The position numbers and the translations under genes were made by a program. Below the pieces are notes generated by a model. That model saw only the letters and a list, made by a program, of their open reading frames with translations. It had not been told where the DNA came from and searched no databases. Positions 4,821-13,584 of a DNA stretch of 16,786 nucleotides are shown one piece after another; position 1 is the first letter of the stretch, and each line of letters opens with the position of its first letter. This DNA comes from an uncultured Propionivibrio sp. (lineage in GTDB: Bacteria; Pseudomonadota; Gammaproteobacteria; Burkholderiales; Rhodocyclaceae), in the NCBI GenBank assembly GCA_938040985.1, contig CALHZD010000044.1, positions 1 to 16,786 of the forward strand, in the 5' to 3' direction.

Positions 4821-7800
4821 ATGACCTACTCCTATACCGAGAAAAAACGTATACGCAAGAGTTTTGCCAAGCGCGCTAACGTGCTGGACGTCCCTTTCTT
4901 ATTAGCGACACAGCTGGAGTCTTTTACTGACTTCCTGCAAGCAGCAGTGCCTCCGGAGCAGCGCAAAAATCAGGGCCTGCAGGCAGCATTCACTTCAATT
5001 TTTCCTATCGTCAGCCACAGCGGCAATGCGCGGCTTGAGTTCGTCAGTTATACGCTGGCCGAGCCGGCCTTCGATGTCAAAGAATGTCAGCAACGCGGCC
5101 TGACTTTTGCCTCTGCGCTGCGTGCCAGAGTGCGTCTGGTCATCATGGATCGCGAAGCGCCCGATACAATCAAAGAAGTCAAAGAGCAAGAAGTTTACAT
5201 GGGTGAAATTCCGCTCATGACGACGACGGGCTCTTTCGTTATTAATGGTACGGAGCGTGTGATCGTTTCGCAGTTGCACCGTTCGCCGGGGGCATTTTTT
5301 GAACATGATCGCGGCAAGACGCATAGCTCGGGCAAGTTGCTTTTCTCGGCGCGCGTTATTCCTTATCGCGGTTCCTGGCTGGATTTTGAGTTTGATCCGA
5401 AAGATATCCTGTTTTTCCGCGTTGACCGCCGTCGCAAAATGCCCGTCACCGTGCTGCTCAAAGCAATTGGGCTGACGCCGGAACAAATTTTGCGCGAGTT
5501 TTTTGAGTTCGATACTTTCTATCTGAGCCAGAAAGGCATTGAGTTTTCTTTGGTGCCTGAGCGGTTACGTGGTGAAGTGGCGCGTTTCGATTTCAACGAC
5601 AAATTGGGTAAAACGATTGTCGCCAAGGATAAGCGTATTACCGCCAAACATATTCGCGAGCTTGATGCCGCCAATATTCACCAGATTGCCGTGCCTGAAG
5701 ATTTTATTATCGGCCGTGTAATTGCGCAGAATGTCATCGATCAAGAAACTGGCGAAGTTCTCGCCAATGCAAACGATGAAATTACGGAGACATTGCTTGT
5801 CAAGCTGGTCGATGCGGGCGTCGATCAGTTGCAGACCCTGTACATCAATGACCTCGACCGCGGCGCTTTTATCTCGCAGACGCTGCGTTTGGACGAGATC
5901 TCATCAAAACAAGCGGCGCGCGTTGCTATTTATCGCATGATGCGTCCGGGTGAGCCACCCACTGAAGATGCTGTTGAAAATCTGTTTAATGGCCTGTTCT
6001 ATTCCGACGAGCGCTATGATTTGTCTAGTGTAGGGCGCATGAAATTCAACCGCCGCGTTGGGCGTCAGGATGTCATTGAATACAAAGTGATGGTTAAAAG
6101 CGTCCCGGCTAAACACGATGCTGTGGTGCAGGCGATTGTCGATGTGGCTGGCGGATCAACGGAGGCTGTTGAACAGTGGCTGGGTGAGTTGGTTTATGGC
6201 ATGCGCGCCGTTGCCGAAAACCTGACGCTGGAAGAAGCGACCTCATTGCTGACGCGGCTCAAATCACTGGGCGTGGTTGGGGAGGTGAGCGAACAGCTGA
6301 CGTTGTCGCCGCGCGATATTGTCGAGGTTATCAAGATCCTGGTCGAACTGCGTAATGGCCGCGGCGAGATCGATGATATTGACCACTTGGGTAACCGCCG
6401 CGTGCGTTCGGTTGGCGAACTGGCTGAAAACCAATTCCGCGCAGGCCTGGTTCGCGTCGAGCGCGCGGTGAAAGAGCGTTTATCGCAGGCCGAGTCGGAT
6501 AACCTGATGCCCCATGATCTGATCAACGCCAAGCCGATCAGCGCAGCCGTGCGCGAGTTTTTTGGGTCAAGCCAGCTTTCGCAGTTTATGGATCAGACCA
6601 ATCCGCTGTCCGAAATTACGCACAAGCGCCGGATTTCAGCGCTGGGTCCGGGCGGTCTGACACGGGAGCGTGCTGGCTTCGAGGTGCGTGACGTGCACCC
6701 GACACATTATGGTCGCGTTTGCCCGATCGAAACACCGGAAGGGCCAAATATTGGTCTCATCAACTCTCTGGCGCTCTATGCGCGCACCAATGCCTACGGT
6801 TTTCTGGAAACAGCCTATCGCAAGGTGATTGATGGCAAGGTGACTGACCAGATTGAGTACCTGTCCGCGATCGAGGAGGGCAATTTTATCGTTGCGCAGG
6901 CCAACGCTGCGCTGGATGCGGAAGGTCGTTTGGTGGATGAGCTCGTCACTTGCCGCGAGAAAGGCGAAACCATTCTGGCTGAACCTTCACGCGTAAACTA
7001 CATGGACGTGGCGCCGGAACAGATTGTTTCTGTGGCGGCGTCGTTGATCCCTTTTCTTGAACATGACGATGCGAACCGCGCGCTGATGGGCGCCAACATG
7101 CAGCGCCAGGCTGTACCATGTCTGCGTCCGGAAAAACCGGTGGTCGGTACGGGCATCGAACGCACCGTTGCAGTTGATTCTGGAACGGCTGTGCAAGCCT
7201 TGCGCGGCGGTAAGGTTGATTATGTCGATGCCTCACGGATCGTTGTGCGCGTTAATGATGAGGAAACGGTGCCGGGCGAAGTCGGCGTCGATATTTATAA
7301 CCTTGTCAAATACACACGTTCAAACCAGAACACCAACATCAATCAACGGCCGCTGGTGCGCGTGGGCGATGTAATTACGCAGGGCGATGTTGTGGCCGAC
7401 GGCGCTTCGACCGATAAAGGCGAACTGGCGCTTGGCCAGAACATGTTGATCGCCTTTATGCCCTGGAATGGCTACAACTTTGAGGATTCGATCCTGATTT
7501 CTGAGCGCGTCGTAGCGGAAGACCGCTTTACGTCCGTTCATATCGAAGAGCTGACCGTTGTTTCCCGCGATACCAAGCTCGGGCCTGAAGAAATCACCCG
7601 CGACATCGCCTCTCTGGGTGAGGCTCAGCTGTCCCGCTTGGATGATTCCGGTATTGTCTATATCGGCGCTGAGGTTAACGCGGGCGATGTGCTCGTTGGC
7701 AAAGTGACGCCCAAGGGCGAAACGCAGTTGACGCCGGAGGAGAAACTACTGCGTGCAATTTTTGGCGAAAAGGCCTCGGATGTAAAAGATACCTCGCTGC

Positions 7801-9104
7801 GAGTGCCCTCCGGCATTTCCGGCACAGTCATCGACGTACAGGTTTTCACGCGAGAAGGCATCGAGCGTGACAAGCGTGCGCAATCGATCATCGATGACCA
7901 CCTGCGCGGTTATAAGCTTGATCTGGCCGATCAGTTGCGTATCGTCGAGCGCGATGCCTTTGCACGCGTCGAGCGCTTGCTCATCGGTAAGGCGGCCAAT
8001 GGCGGCCCGAAGCGTCTGGCCAAAGGAACGCTCATTACCAAAGAGTATCTCGATGGCATCGACATGCATCATTGGTTTGATATCCGTATGGTGGATGAAG
8101 AGGTTGCGCAGCAGCTTGAGTCTTTGCGCGATGGCCTGGAACAGACACGCAAGGACTTTGATATCGCCTTCGAGGAAAAACGCAAAAAGCTGACGCAGGG
8201 CGACGAACTGCCGCCGGGCGTGCAGAAAATGGTCAAAGTGTATGTGGCTGTCAAGCGCCGTTTGCAGGCTGGTGACAAGATGGCTGGACGCCACGGCAAC
8301 AAAGGCGTTGTTTCGCATATCGTGCCGGTCGAGGATATGCCCTATATGGCCGATGGCCGCCCGGTCGATGTGGTGCTCAATCCGCTGGGCGTTCCTTCGC
8401 GGATGAATATCGGGCAGGTTCTGGAAGTGCATTTAGGGCTGGCCGCCAAAGGATTAGGTTTCCGGATCGGTGAAATGCTGCGCCGCCAGGCGAGCGCTAA
8501 AGAACTCCGTGAATTTCTCGACAAGGTATATAACACCAACGGCAAACCAGAAGATCTGACGCAGTTGAGTGATGACGAGATTGTCGAAATGGCCGGCAAT
8601 CTGGAAGCGGGAGTGCCGTTCGCAACGCCGGTGTTTGACGGCGCTCATGAGAAAGAGATCAAGGAAATGCTGCGCCTCGCCGGTATGCCGGAATCTGGTC
8701 AAATGACGTTATTCGACGGGCGCACGGGCGAGCAGTTCGATCGTCCGGTGACGGTGGGCTATATGCACGTTCTTAAACTTCACCACCTTGTTGATGACAA
8801 GATGCATGCGCGCTCGACCGGCCCCTATTCCTTGGTGACGCAGCAGCCGTTGGGCGGCAAAGCCCAATTCGGCGGTCAGCGTTTCGGCGAAATGGAAGTT
8901 TGGGCGCTCGAAGCTTATGGCGCCGCGTATGTCCTGCAAGAAATGTTGACTGTCAAGTCGGACGATGTTAACGGGCGCACCAAAGTCTACGAAAACATTG
9001 TCAAAGGCGACCACAAGATCGATGCCGGGATGCCGGAATCGTTCAATGTACTGGTCAAGGAAATCCGTTCGCTGGCAATCGACATTGATCTGGATCGCTA
9101 TTGA
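4821..9104 (+). CDS. rpoB: DNA-directed RNA polymerase subunit beta, with an unusual internal insertion
   Basis: RpoB forms one pincer and much of the catalytic centre of RNA polymerase. The product is 1427 residues against 1342 in E. coli and about 1360-1390 that I recall for many betaproteobacteria. It opens MTYSYTEKKRIRKSFAKR. The rifampicin region is at about residues 583-610, with Q588, D591, H601 and S606 corresponding to E. coli Q513, D516, H526 and S531, all in the susceptible state. GDKMAGRHGNKG and the C-terminal SLVTQQPLGGKAQFGGQRFGEMEVWALEAYGA region are intact. The excess lies mainly at residues 416-493 (nt 6066-6299), where E. coli has about 8 residues. I chose ATG 4821 (GGAG at 4812-4815) because homologues start there; the in-frame TTG 4797 adds nothing conserved. 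rpoC follows after 88 bases. Confidence 0.98.
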   Translation: MTYSYTEKKRIRKSFAKRANVLDVPFLLATQLESFTDFLQAAVPPEQRKNQGLQAAFTSIFPIVSHSGNARLEFVSYTLAEPAFDVKECQQRGLTFASALRARVRLVIMDREAPDTIKEVKEQEVYMGEIPLMTTTGSFVINGTERVIVSQLHRSPGAFFEHDRGKTHSSGKLLFSARVIPYRGSWLDFEFDPKDILFFRVDRRRKMPVTVLLKAIGLTPEQILREFFEFDTFYLSQKGIEFSLVPERLRGEVARFDFNDKLGKTIVAKDKRITAKHIRELDAANIHQIAVPEDFIIGRVIAQNVIDQETGEVLANANDEITETLLVKLVDAGVDQLQTLYINDLDRGAFISQTLRLDEISSKQAARVAIYRMMRPGEPPTEDAVENLFNGLFYSDERYDLSSVGRMKFNRRVGRQDVIEYKVMVKSVPAKHDAVVQAIVDVAGGSTEAVEQWLGELVYGMRAVAENLTLEEATSLLTRLKSLGVVGEVSEQLTLSPRDIVEVIKILVELRNGRGEIDDIDHLGNRRVRSVGELAENQFRAGLVRVERAVKERLSQAESDNLMPHDLINAKPISAAVREFFGSSQLSQFMDQTNPLSEITHKRRISALGPGGLTRERAGFEVRDVHPTHYGRVCPIETPEGPNIGLINSLALYARTNAYGFLETAYRKVIDGKVTDQIEYLSAIEEGNFIVAQANAALDAEGRLVDELVTCREKGETILAEPSRVNYMDVAPEQIVSVAASLIPFLEHDDANRALMGANMQRQAVPCLRPEKPVVGTGIERTVAVDSGTAVQALRGGKVDYVDASRIVVRVNDEETVPGEVGVDIYNLVKYTRSNQNTNINQRPLVRVGDVITQGDVVADGASTDKGELALGQNMLIAFMPWNGYNFEDSILISERVVAEDRFTSVHIEELTVVSRDTKLGPEEITRDIASLGEAQLSRLDDSGIVYIGAEVNAGDVLVGKVTPKGETQLTPEEKLLRAIFGEKASDVKDTSLRVPSGISGTVIDVQVFTREGIERDKRAQSIIDDHLRGYKLDLADQLRIVERDAFARVERLLIGKAANGGPKRLAKGTLITKEYLDGIDMHHWFDIRMVDEEVAQQLESLRDGLEQTRKDFDIAFEEKRKKLTQGDELPPGVQKMVKVYVAVKRRLQAGDKMAGRHGNKGVVSHIVPVEDMPYMADGRPVDVVLNPLGVPSRMNIGQVLEVHLGLAAKGLGFRIGEMLRRQASAKELREFLDKVYNTNGKPEDLTQLSDDEIVEMAGNLEAGVPFATPVFDGAHEKEIKEMLRLAGMPESGQMTLFDGRTGEQFDRPVTVGYMHVLKLHHLVDDKMHARSTGPYSLVTQQPLGGKAQFGGQRFGEMEVWALEAYGAAYVLQEMLTVKSDDVNGRTKVYENIVKGDHKIDAGMPESFNVLVKEIRSLAIDIDLDRY
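6066..6299 (+). other. RpoB-internal insertion of ~78 residues (about 70 net)
   Basis: Between the conserved GRMKFNRRVGR and LSPRDIVEVIKILVELRNG, E. coli RpoB has only about 8 residues, while this protein has about 78 (residues 416-493). The site is the turn where the chain passes from the lobe to the protrusion domain, a surface position that varies among betaproteobacteria. The segment is in frame, with no repeat, and its codon use resembles its surroundings. Its pattern is strand (YKVMVKSV), helix (AVVQAIVDVAGG), helix (TEAVEQWLGELV), helix (TLEEATSLLTRLKSLG), strand (GEVSE). This resembles an L7/L12 C-terminal or ClpS-like fold. The resemblance is by eye only. Confidence 0.75.
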
Positions 9105-9173
9105 TTGAGTGAATCGTAAATTGTGGGAATAAACCGACCAAGTTCCCTTTTTCAGATTTCGTATTTCACTCAA
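9105..9173 (+). repeat. Nested inverted repeats in the rpoB-rpoC gap
   Basis: TTGAGTGAA (9105-9113), starting right after the rpoB stop, is the exact complement of TTCACTCAA (9165-9173), which ends 4 bases before the rpoC ribosome site GGAGG (9178-9182). Inside, GGGAA (9125-9129) pairs with TTCCC (9143-9147), followed by TTTTT (9148-9152). The outer stem would fold most of the 88-base gap and leave the ribosome site just outside it. The inner hairpin looks like a very weak terminator. Confidence 0.55.
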
Positions 9174-9192
9174 AACCGGAGGTTTGGGAAAA

Positions 9193-12100
9193 ATGAAAGC
9201 ACTGCTTGATTTATTCAAACAGGTTACACAGGAAGAACAGTTTGACGCAATCACCATTGGCCTGGCTTCGCCGGAAAAGATTCGTTCCTGGTCTTACGGC
9301 GAAGTCAAAAAGCCGGAAACCATCAATTACCGTACGTTTAAGCCGGAGCGCGATGGCCTGTTTTGTTCCAAGATTTTTGGTCCGACCAAGGATTACGAAT
9401 GTTTGTGCGGCAAGTACAAGCGCTTAAAGCATCGCGGCGTCATTTGTGAGAAATGTGGCGTCGAGGTGACGCTGTCCAAAGTGCGCCGGGAGCGTATGGC
9501 GCATATCGAGCTGGCATCGCCCGTCGCGCATATCTGGTTCCTCAAGAGCCTGCCCTCCCGGCTTGGCATGGTGCTGGATATGACCCTGCGCGATATCGAA
9601 CGCGTATTGTATTTCGAGGCCTTTGTCGTTTGCGACCCGGGACTGGTGCCTAATTTGCAACGCGGGCAATTGCTCACTGAGGAGCAGTACCTCGAAATGA
9701 TGGAAGAACATGGCGATGAGTTTCAAGCCATGATGGGCGCCGAAGGTATCCGTGAGTTGTTGTGCTCGATCGACCTTGCCGGTGAAATCGAACGCTTGCG
9801 CGCTGAGCTGGAAACCACGTCGTCGGAGACCAAAAGCAAGAAATTCTCCAAGCGCCTGAAAATTCTTGAAGGATTCCAGAAATCCGGGATCAAGCCCGAA
9901 TGGATGATTCTTGAAGTGTTGCCGGTGCTGCCGCCGGATCTGCGCCCGCTTGTGCCGCTGGATGGCGGCCGCTTCGCAACCTCTGATCTCAATGATCTCT
10001 ACCGCCGCGTTATCAACCGCAATAACCGCCTGAAGCGGCTGCTTGAACTGAAAGCGCCGGAGATCATCGTGCGCAACGAAAAGCGCATGTTGCAGGAGGC
10101 CGTTGATTCGCTGCTTGATAACGGGCGGCGCGGTAAAGCCATGACGGGCGCTAACAAACGGCCGCTAAAATCGCTGGCGGATATGATCAAGGGTAAAGGC
10201 GGGCGTTTCCGTCAAAATCTGCTTGGCAAACGCGTTGACTACTCTGGCCGTTCGGTGATCGTCGTCGGCCCGCAGCTCAAATTGCACCAGTGTGGTCTGC
10301 CCAAATTGATGGCGCTTGAGCTGTTCAAACCATTTATCTTCAACAAGCTTGAATTGATGGGGTTGGCGACGACGATTAAGCAGGCCAGAAAAATGGTCGA
10401 CATGCAGGAGCCAATCGTTTGGGACATTCTTGAAGAAGTGATCCGTGAGCATCCGATTCTGCTCAACCGCGCGCCGACGCTGCACCGTTTGGGAATTCAG
10501 GCGTTCGAGCCTACCTTGATCGAAGGTAAGGCCATTCAGTTGCATCCATTAGTTTGTGCGGCCTTTAACGCTGACTTTGACGGTGACCAAATGGCTGTAC
10601 ACGTGCCGCTTTCCCTTGAGGCGCAGATGGAAGCCCGGACACTGATGCTGGCCTCAAACAACGTGTTGTCGCCCGCTAACGGCGACCCAATCATTGTGCC
10701 TTCGCAGGATATCGTGCTGGGCTTATATTATGCCACGCGCGAACGTATCAACGCCAAAGGTGAAGGAATGGCTTTTGTTGACCTCGCCGAGGTATCGCGT
10801 GCGCTGCAAACGGGAGTGCTGGATTTGCATGCGAAGATTTCGGTCCGCATCAAAGAATATGAGAAAGACGCTGATGGCAATTGGCAGGAAAAACTGACCC
10901 GTTACCAGACGACGGCCGGACGTGCCTTGCTCTCGGAAATTCTACCTAAAGGGTTGCCGTTCAGTGTGATCGACAAGCCGCTTAAGAAGAAGGAAATTTC
11001 GAAGCTGATCAATGCTGCTTTTCGGCGTTGCGGTCTCAAGGAAACGGTAGTATTTGCCGACAAGCTGATGCAAAACGGATATCGTCTGGCGACCCGCGCC
11101 GGAATTTCGATCTGCTCGGACGACATGCTCGTACCTCCCCAAAAATACGAAATCATTGCAGCGGCCGAGAAGGAGGTAAAAGAGATCGAAGGGCAGTACA
11201 CCAACGGCTTGGTTACTGATGGAGAGCGCTATAACAAAGTGGTCGATATCTGGGGGCAAACCGGGGATCGTGTTGCCAAGGTGATGATGGAACAGCTTGG
11301 CAGTGAAGAGGTCGTCGATTATCAGGGCAAAAAAGTCAAACAAGAATCCTTCAACTCGATTTACATGATGGCGGACTCCGGTGCGCGCGGCTCGGCGGCA
11401 CAAATTCGCCAATTGGCGGGGATGCGCGGTCTGATGGCCAAACCGGACGGTTCCATCATCGAAACGCCGATCACGACCAACTTCCGTGAAGGGCTGAATG
11501 TACTTCAATACTTCATCTCGACGCACGGCGCCCGTAAAGGGCTGGCCGATACGGCGCTAAAGACCGCGAATTCGGGTTATTTGACCCGCCGTCTGGTGGA
11601 TGTTACTCAGGATCTGGTGGTGACGGAAGAAGACTGTGGTACCGAAAGGGGCGTGACCATGCGTGCCTTGCTCGAAGGCGGAGAGGTGGTCGAGTCGCTG
11701 GGCGACCGTGTGCTTGGTCGTGTGACCTTGCATGATATTGCCCATCCTGAAACCGGTGAAACCGTGATTGAGGCGGGTACGCTGATTACTGAGGACTTGT
11801 GCGAATTGATCGGCAAACTGGGAATTGATGAGATCAAGGTGCGGACACCACTGACCTGTGATACGCGCTATGGCTTATGCGCCAAGTGTTATGGCCGCGA
11901 TCTTGGACGCGGCACGCTGGTCAATGTTGGCGAATCCGTGGGCGTGATTGCCGCGCAGTCAATTGGCGAACCGGGAACACAACTGACCATGCGGACGTTC
12001 CATGTGGGCGGTGCAGCATCGCGTGCAGCCGCAGCTAGCCAGGTCGAATCCAAGAGCGCCGGTGTTGTGCGTTTCATTGCCTCGATGCGCTATGTGACCA

Positions 12101-13416
12101 GTGATAAGAACGAAAAAATCGTCATTACCCGTTCCGGTGAAATCGTGATTGCTGATGACAATGGGCGTGAGCGTGAGCGACATAAAGTGCCGTATGGTTC
12201 AACCTTGCAGGTCGCCGATGGTCAGCAGATCAAAGCGGGTACCAAGCTAGCGACCTGGGATCCGCATACGCGCCCAATTATTGCCGAATACGCCGGACAG
12301 GTTCGCTTTGAAAATGTCGAGGAAGGGGTGACGGTTGCCAAGCAGATCGATGAAGTGACAGGGCTTTCGACGCTGGTAGTCATTGATTCTAAAAGCGGTG
12401 GCAAAGGACAAAGTAAAGGTCTGCGGCCGCAGGTCAAGCTGTTTGATGCCCAGGGCGAAGAAATCCGCATGCATGGCAGCGAGCAGCCGGTCACAATCAC
12501 ATTCCAAGTTGGTGCAATTATTACGGTGGCCGACGGGCAACAGATTTCAGTGGGTGATGTGATGGCGCGCCTGCCACAGGAATCGGCTAAAACCCGTGAT
12601 ATTACGGGGGGGCTGCCACGTGTTGCCGAGCTGTTTGAAGCGCGCACTCCTAAGGATGCTGGTATTCTGGCAGAGTATACTGGGACCGTTTCTTTTGGTA
12701 AGGATACGAAAGGTAAGCAGCGGCTGATTATCACTGATTTTGAGGGCGTACCGCACGAGTATCTGATTCCGAAGGATAAGAACGTCATGGTGCACGACGG
12801 CCAAATCGTCAACAAGGGCGAGATGATTGTCGATGGTGCGCCTGATCCGCATGACATCCTTCATCTGCAAGGACCGGAGGCGCTTGCTGCCTACATTACC
12901 GATGAGGTGCAAGATGTTTATCGTTTGCAGGGCGTCAAGATCAATGACAAACATATCGAGGTCATCGTACGGCAAATGTTGCGCCGTGCGCTGGTTGTCG
13001 ATCCGGGCGATACTAAGTTTATCCGCGGTGAACAAGTCGAGAAGGCGCATCTGTTTGACGAGAATGACGCATTGCCGCCGGGTAAGTTGCCTGCAACTTA
13101 TGAACCCGTATTGCTGGGGATTACTAAAGCTTCGCTATCGACTGATTCGTTTATCTCCGCAGCTTCATTCCAAGAGACGACACGCGTACTAACCGAAGCG
13201 GCAATCATGGGTAAACGTGATGAATTACGTGGCCTCAAGGAAAACGTCATCGTCGGCCGCCTGATTCCCGCAGGTACTGGACTTGCCTATCATCGGATGC
13301 GTAAGAGTCAGGCTTTAGCAGAGTCGTCATTGGGCGATGTCGTCGAAAGTCATGCCTCTTCTATATCTTCTGAGAAAGAGGCGCCATTGGATGTGGCAGG
13401 TGCTTCCGTTGGTTGA
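9193..13416 (+). CDS. rpoC: DNA-directed RNA polymerase subunit beta'
   Basis: RpoC forms the clamp and carries the catalytic Mg-binding loop of RNA polymerase. The 1407-residue product has the same length as in E. coli (1407). Zinc site 1 is CLC...CEKC (C70, C72, C85, C88). The catalytic NADFDGDQM is at residues 459-467, with the three aspartates D461, D463 and D465. Zinc site 2 is C815, C889, C896, C899. The trigger-loop/bridge region includes SIGEPGTQLTMRTFHVGGAAS, followed by the large gammaproteobacteria/betaproteobacteria-type insertion and a normal C-terminal part (ITKASLSTDSFISAASFQET). I chose ATG 9193, 10 bases after GGAGG (9178-9182), because homologues begin MKALLDLFKQV; an in-frame TTG at 9184 is too close to that site. 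Its stop overlaps the -35 element of the next promoter. Confidence 0.99.
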   Translation: MKALLDLFKQVTQEEQFDAITIGLASPEKIRSWSYGEVKKPETINYRTFKPERDGLFCSKIFGPTKDYECLCGKYKRLKHRGVICEKCGVEVTLSKVRRERMAHIELASPVAHIWFLKSLPSRLGMVLDMTLRDIERVLYFEAFVVCDPGLVPNLQRGQLLTEEQYLEMMEEHGDEFQAMMGAEGIRELLCSIDLAGEIERLRAELETTSSETKSKKFSKRLKILEGFQKSGIKPEWMILEVLPVLPPDLRPLVPLDGGRFATSDLNDLYRRVINRNNRLKRLLELKAPEIIVRNEKRMLQEAVDSLLDNGRRGKAMTGANKRPLKSLADMIKGKGGRFRQNLLGKRVDYSGRSVIVVGPQLKLHQCGLPKLMALELFKPFIFNKLELMGLATTIKQARKMVDMQEPIVWDILEEVIREHPILLNRAPTLHRLGIQAFEPTLIEGKAIQLHPLVCAAFNADFDGDQMAVHVPLSLEAQMEARTLMLASNNVLSPANGDPIIVPSQDIVLGLYYATRERINAKGEGMAFVDLAEVSRALQTGVLDLHAKISVRIKEYEKDADGNWQEKLTRYQTTAGRALLSEILPKGLPFSVIDKPLKKKEISKLINAAFRRCGLKETVVFADKLMQNGYRLATRAGISICSDDMLVPPQKYEIIAAAEKEVKEIEGQYTNGLVTDGERYNKVVDIWGQTGDRVAKVMMEQLGSEEVVDYQGKKVKQESFNSIYMMADSGARGSAAQIRQLAGMRGLMAKPDGSIIETPITTNFREGLNVLQYFISTHGARKGLADTALKTANSGYLTRRLVDVTQDLVVTEEDCGTERGVTMRALLEGGEVVESLGDRVLGRVTLHDIAHPETGETVIEAGTLITEDLCELIGKLGIDEIKVRTPLTCDTRYGLCAKCYGRDLGRGTLVNVGESVGVIAAQSIGEPGTQLTMRTFHVGGAASRAAAASQVESKSAGVVRFIASMRYVTSDKNEKIVITRSGEIVIADDNGRERERHKVPYGSTLQVADGQQIKAGTKLATWDPHTRPIIAEYAGQVRFENVEEGVTVAKQIDEVTGLSTLVVIDSKSGGKGQSKGLRPQVKLFDAQGEEIRMHGSEQPVTITFQVGAIITVADGQQISVGDVMARLPQESAKTRDITGGLPRVAELFEARTPKDAGILAEYTGTVSFGKDTKGKQRLIITDFEGVPHEYLIPKDKNVMVHDGQIVNKGEMIVDGAPDPHDILHLQGPEALAAYITDEVQDVYRLQGVKINDKHIEVIVRQMLRRALVVDPGDTKFIRGEQVEKAHLFDENDALPPGKLPATYEPVLLGITKASLSTDSFISAASFQETTRVLTEAAIMGKRDELRGLKENVIVGRLIPAGTGLAYHRMRKSQALAESSLGDVVESHASSISSEKEAPLDVAGASVG

Positions 13417-13441
13417 CTTGACAAAGGTTAACTCATAGAAT
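13413..13441 (+). promoter_or_regulatory. Sigma-70 promoter for rpsL-rpsG-fusA-tuf
   Basis: TTGACT (13413-13418) is followed after exactly 17 bases by TAGAAT (13436-13441). Each hexamer matches the sigma-70 consensus at 5 of 6 positions. The predicted start is near 13448, giving a leader of about 137 bases before rpsL. The -35 hexamer overlaps the rpoC stop codon (TGA 13414-13416). A second TTGACA at 13418 is too close to the -10 to serve. Confidence 0.8.
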
Positions 13442-13460
13442 GCGCTTCCTTTTCATGGTG

Positions 13461-13561
13461 CAAACATGGTGTGTTGTATGCACTGTTTGTTTAAGTATGT
13501 CAATGCGGGGGGCTCCCCTGCGTTGGGCTGTGTAACGCTCAGTTGTGTGTCATGGCGTTAC
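13461..13561 (+). promoter_or_regulatory. Structured rpsL leader with three hairpins
   Basis: Three successive stems lie between the predicted transcript start and rpsL. First, CAAACA (13461-13466) pairs with TGTTTG (13484-13489), with GTGT/GCAC continuing the stem after a 4-base bulge. Second, 13502-13511 pairs with 13515-13524 (10 bp, core GGGG/CCCC, loop GCT). Third, GTAACGC (13532-13538) pairs with GCGTTAC (13555-13561). None has a T-tract, so they are not terminators. They may stabilise the mRNA or regulate rpsL translation; no known leader family was recognised. Confidence 0.55.
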
Positions 13562-13584
13562 GGTTTGGATAGGAATCAAAAGGT

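Noticed and set aside
6579..6638. T in place of E. coli N518 in the rifampicin region as a resistance change
   Set aside because: FMDQTNPLSE is, to my knowledge, normal in betaproteobacteria; the main resistance positions are all in the susceptible state.
7746..8432. 228-codon open frame on the minus strand inside rpoB
   Set aside because: It is a shadow of rpoB codon usage, with no recognisable protein and no start signals.
12222..12857. 211-codon open frame on the minus strand inside rpoC
   Set aside because: It is a shadow frame of rpoC. The translation is rich in Ser, Pro and Thr with no domain pattern.
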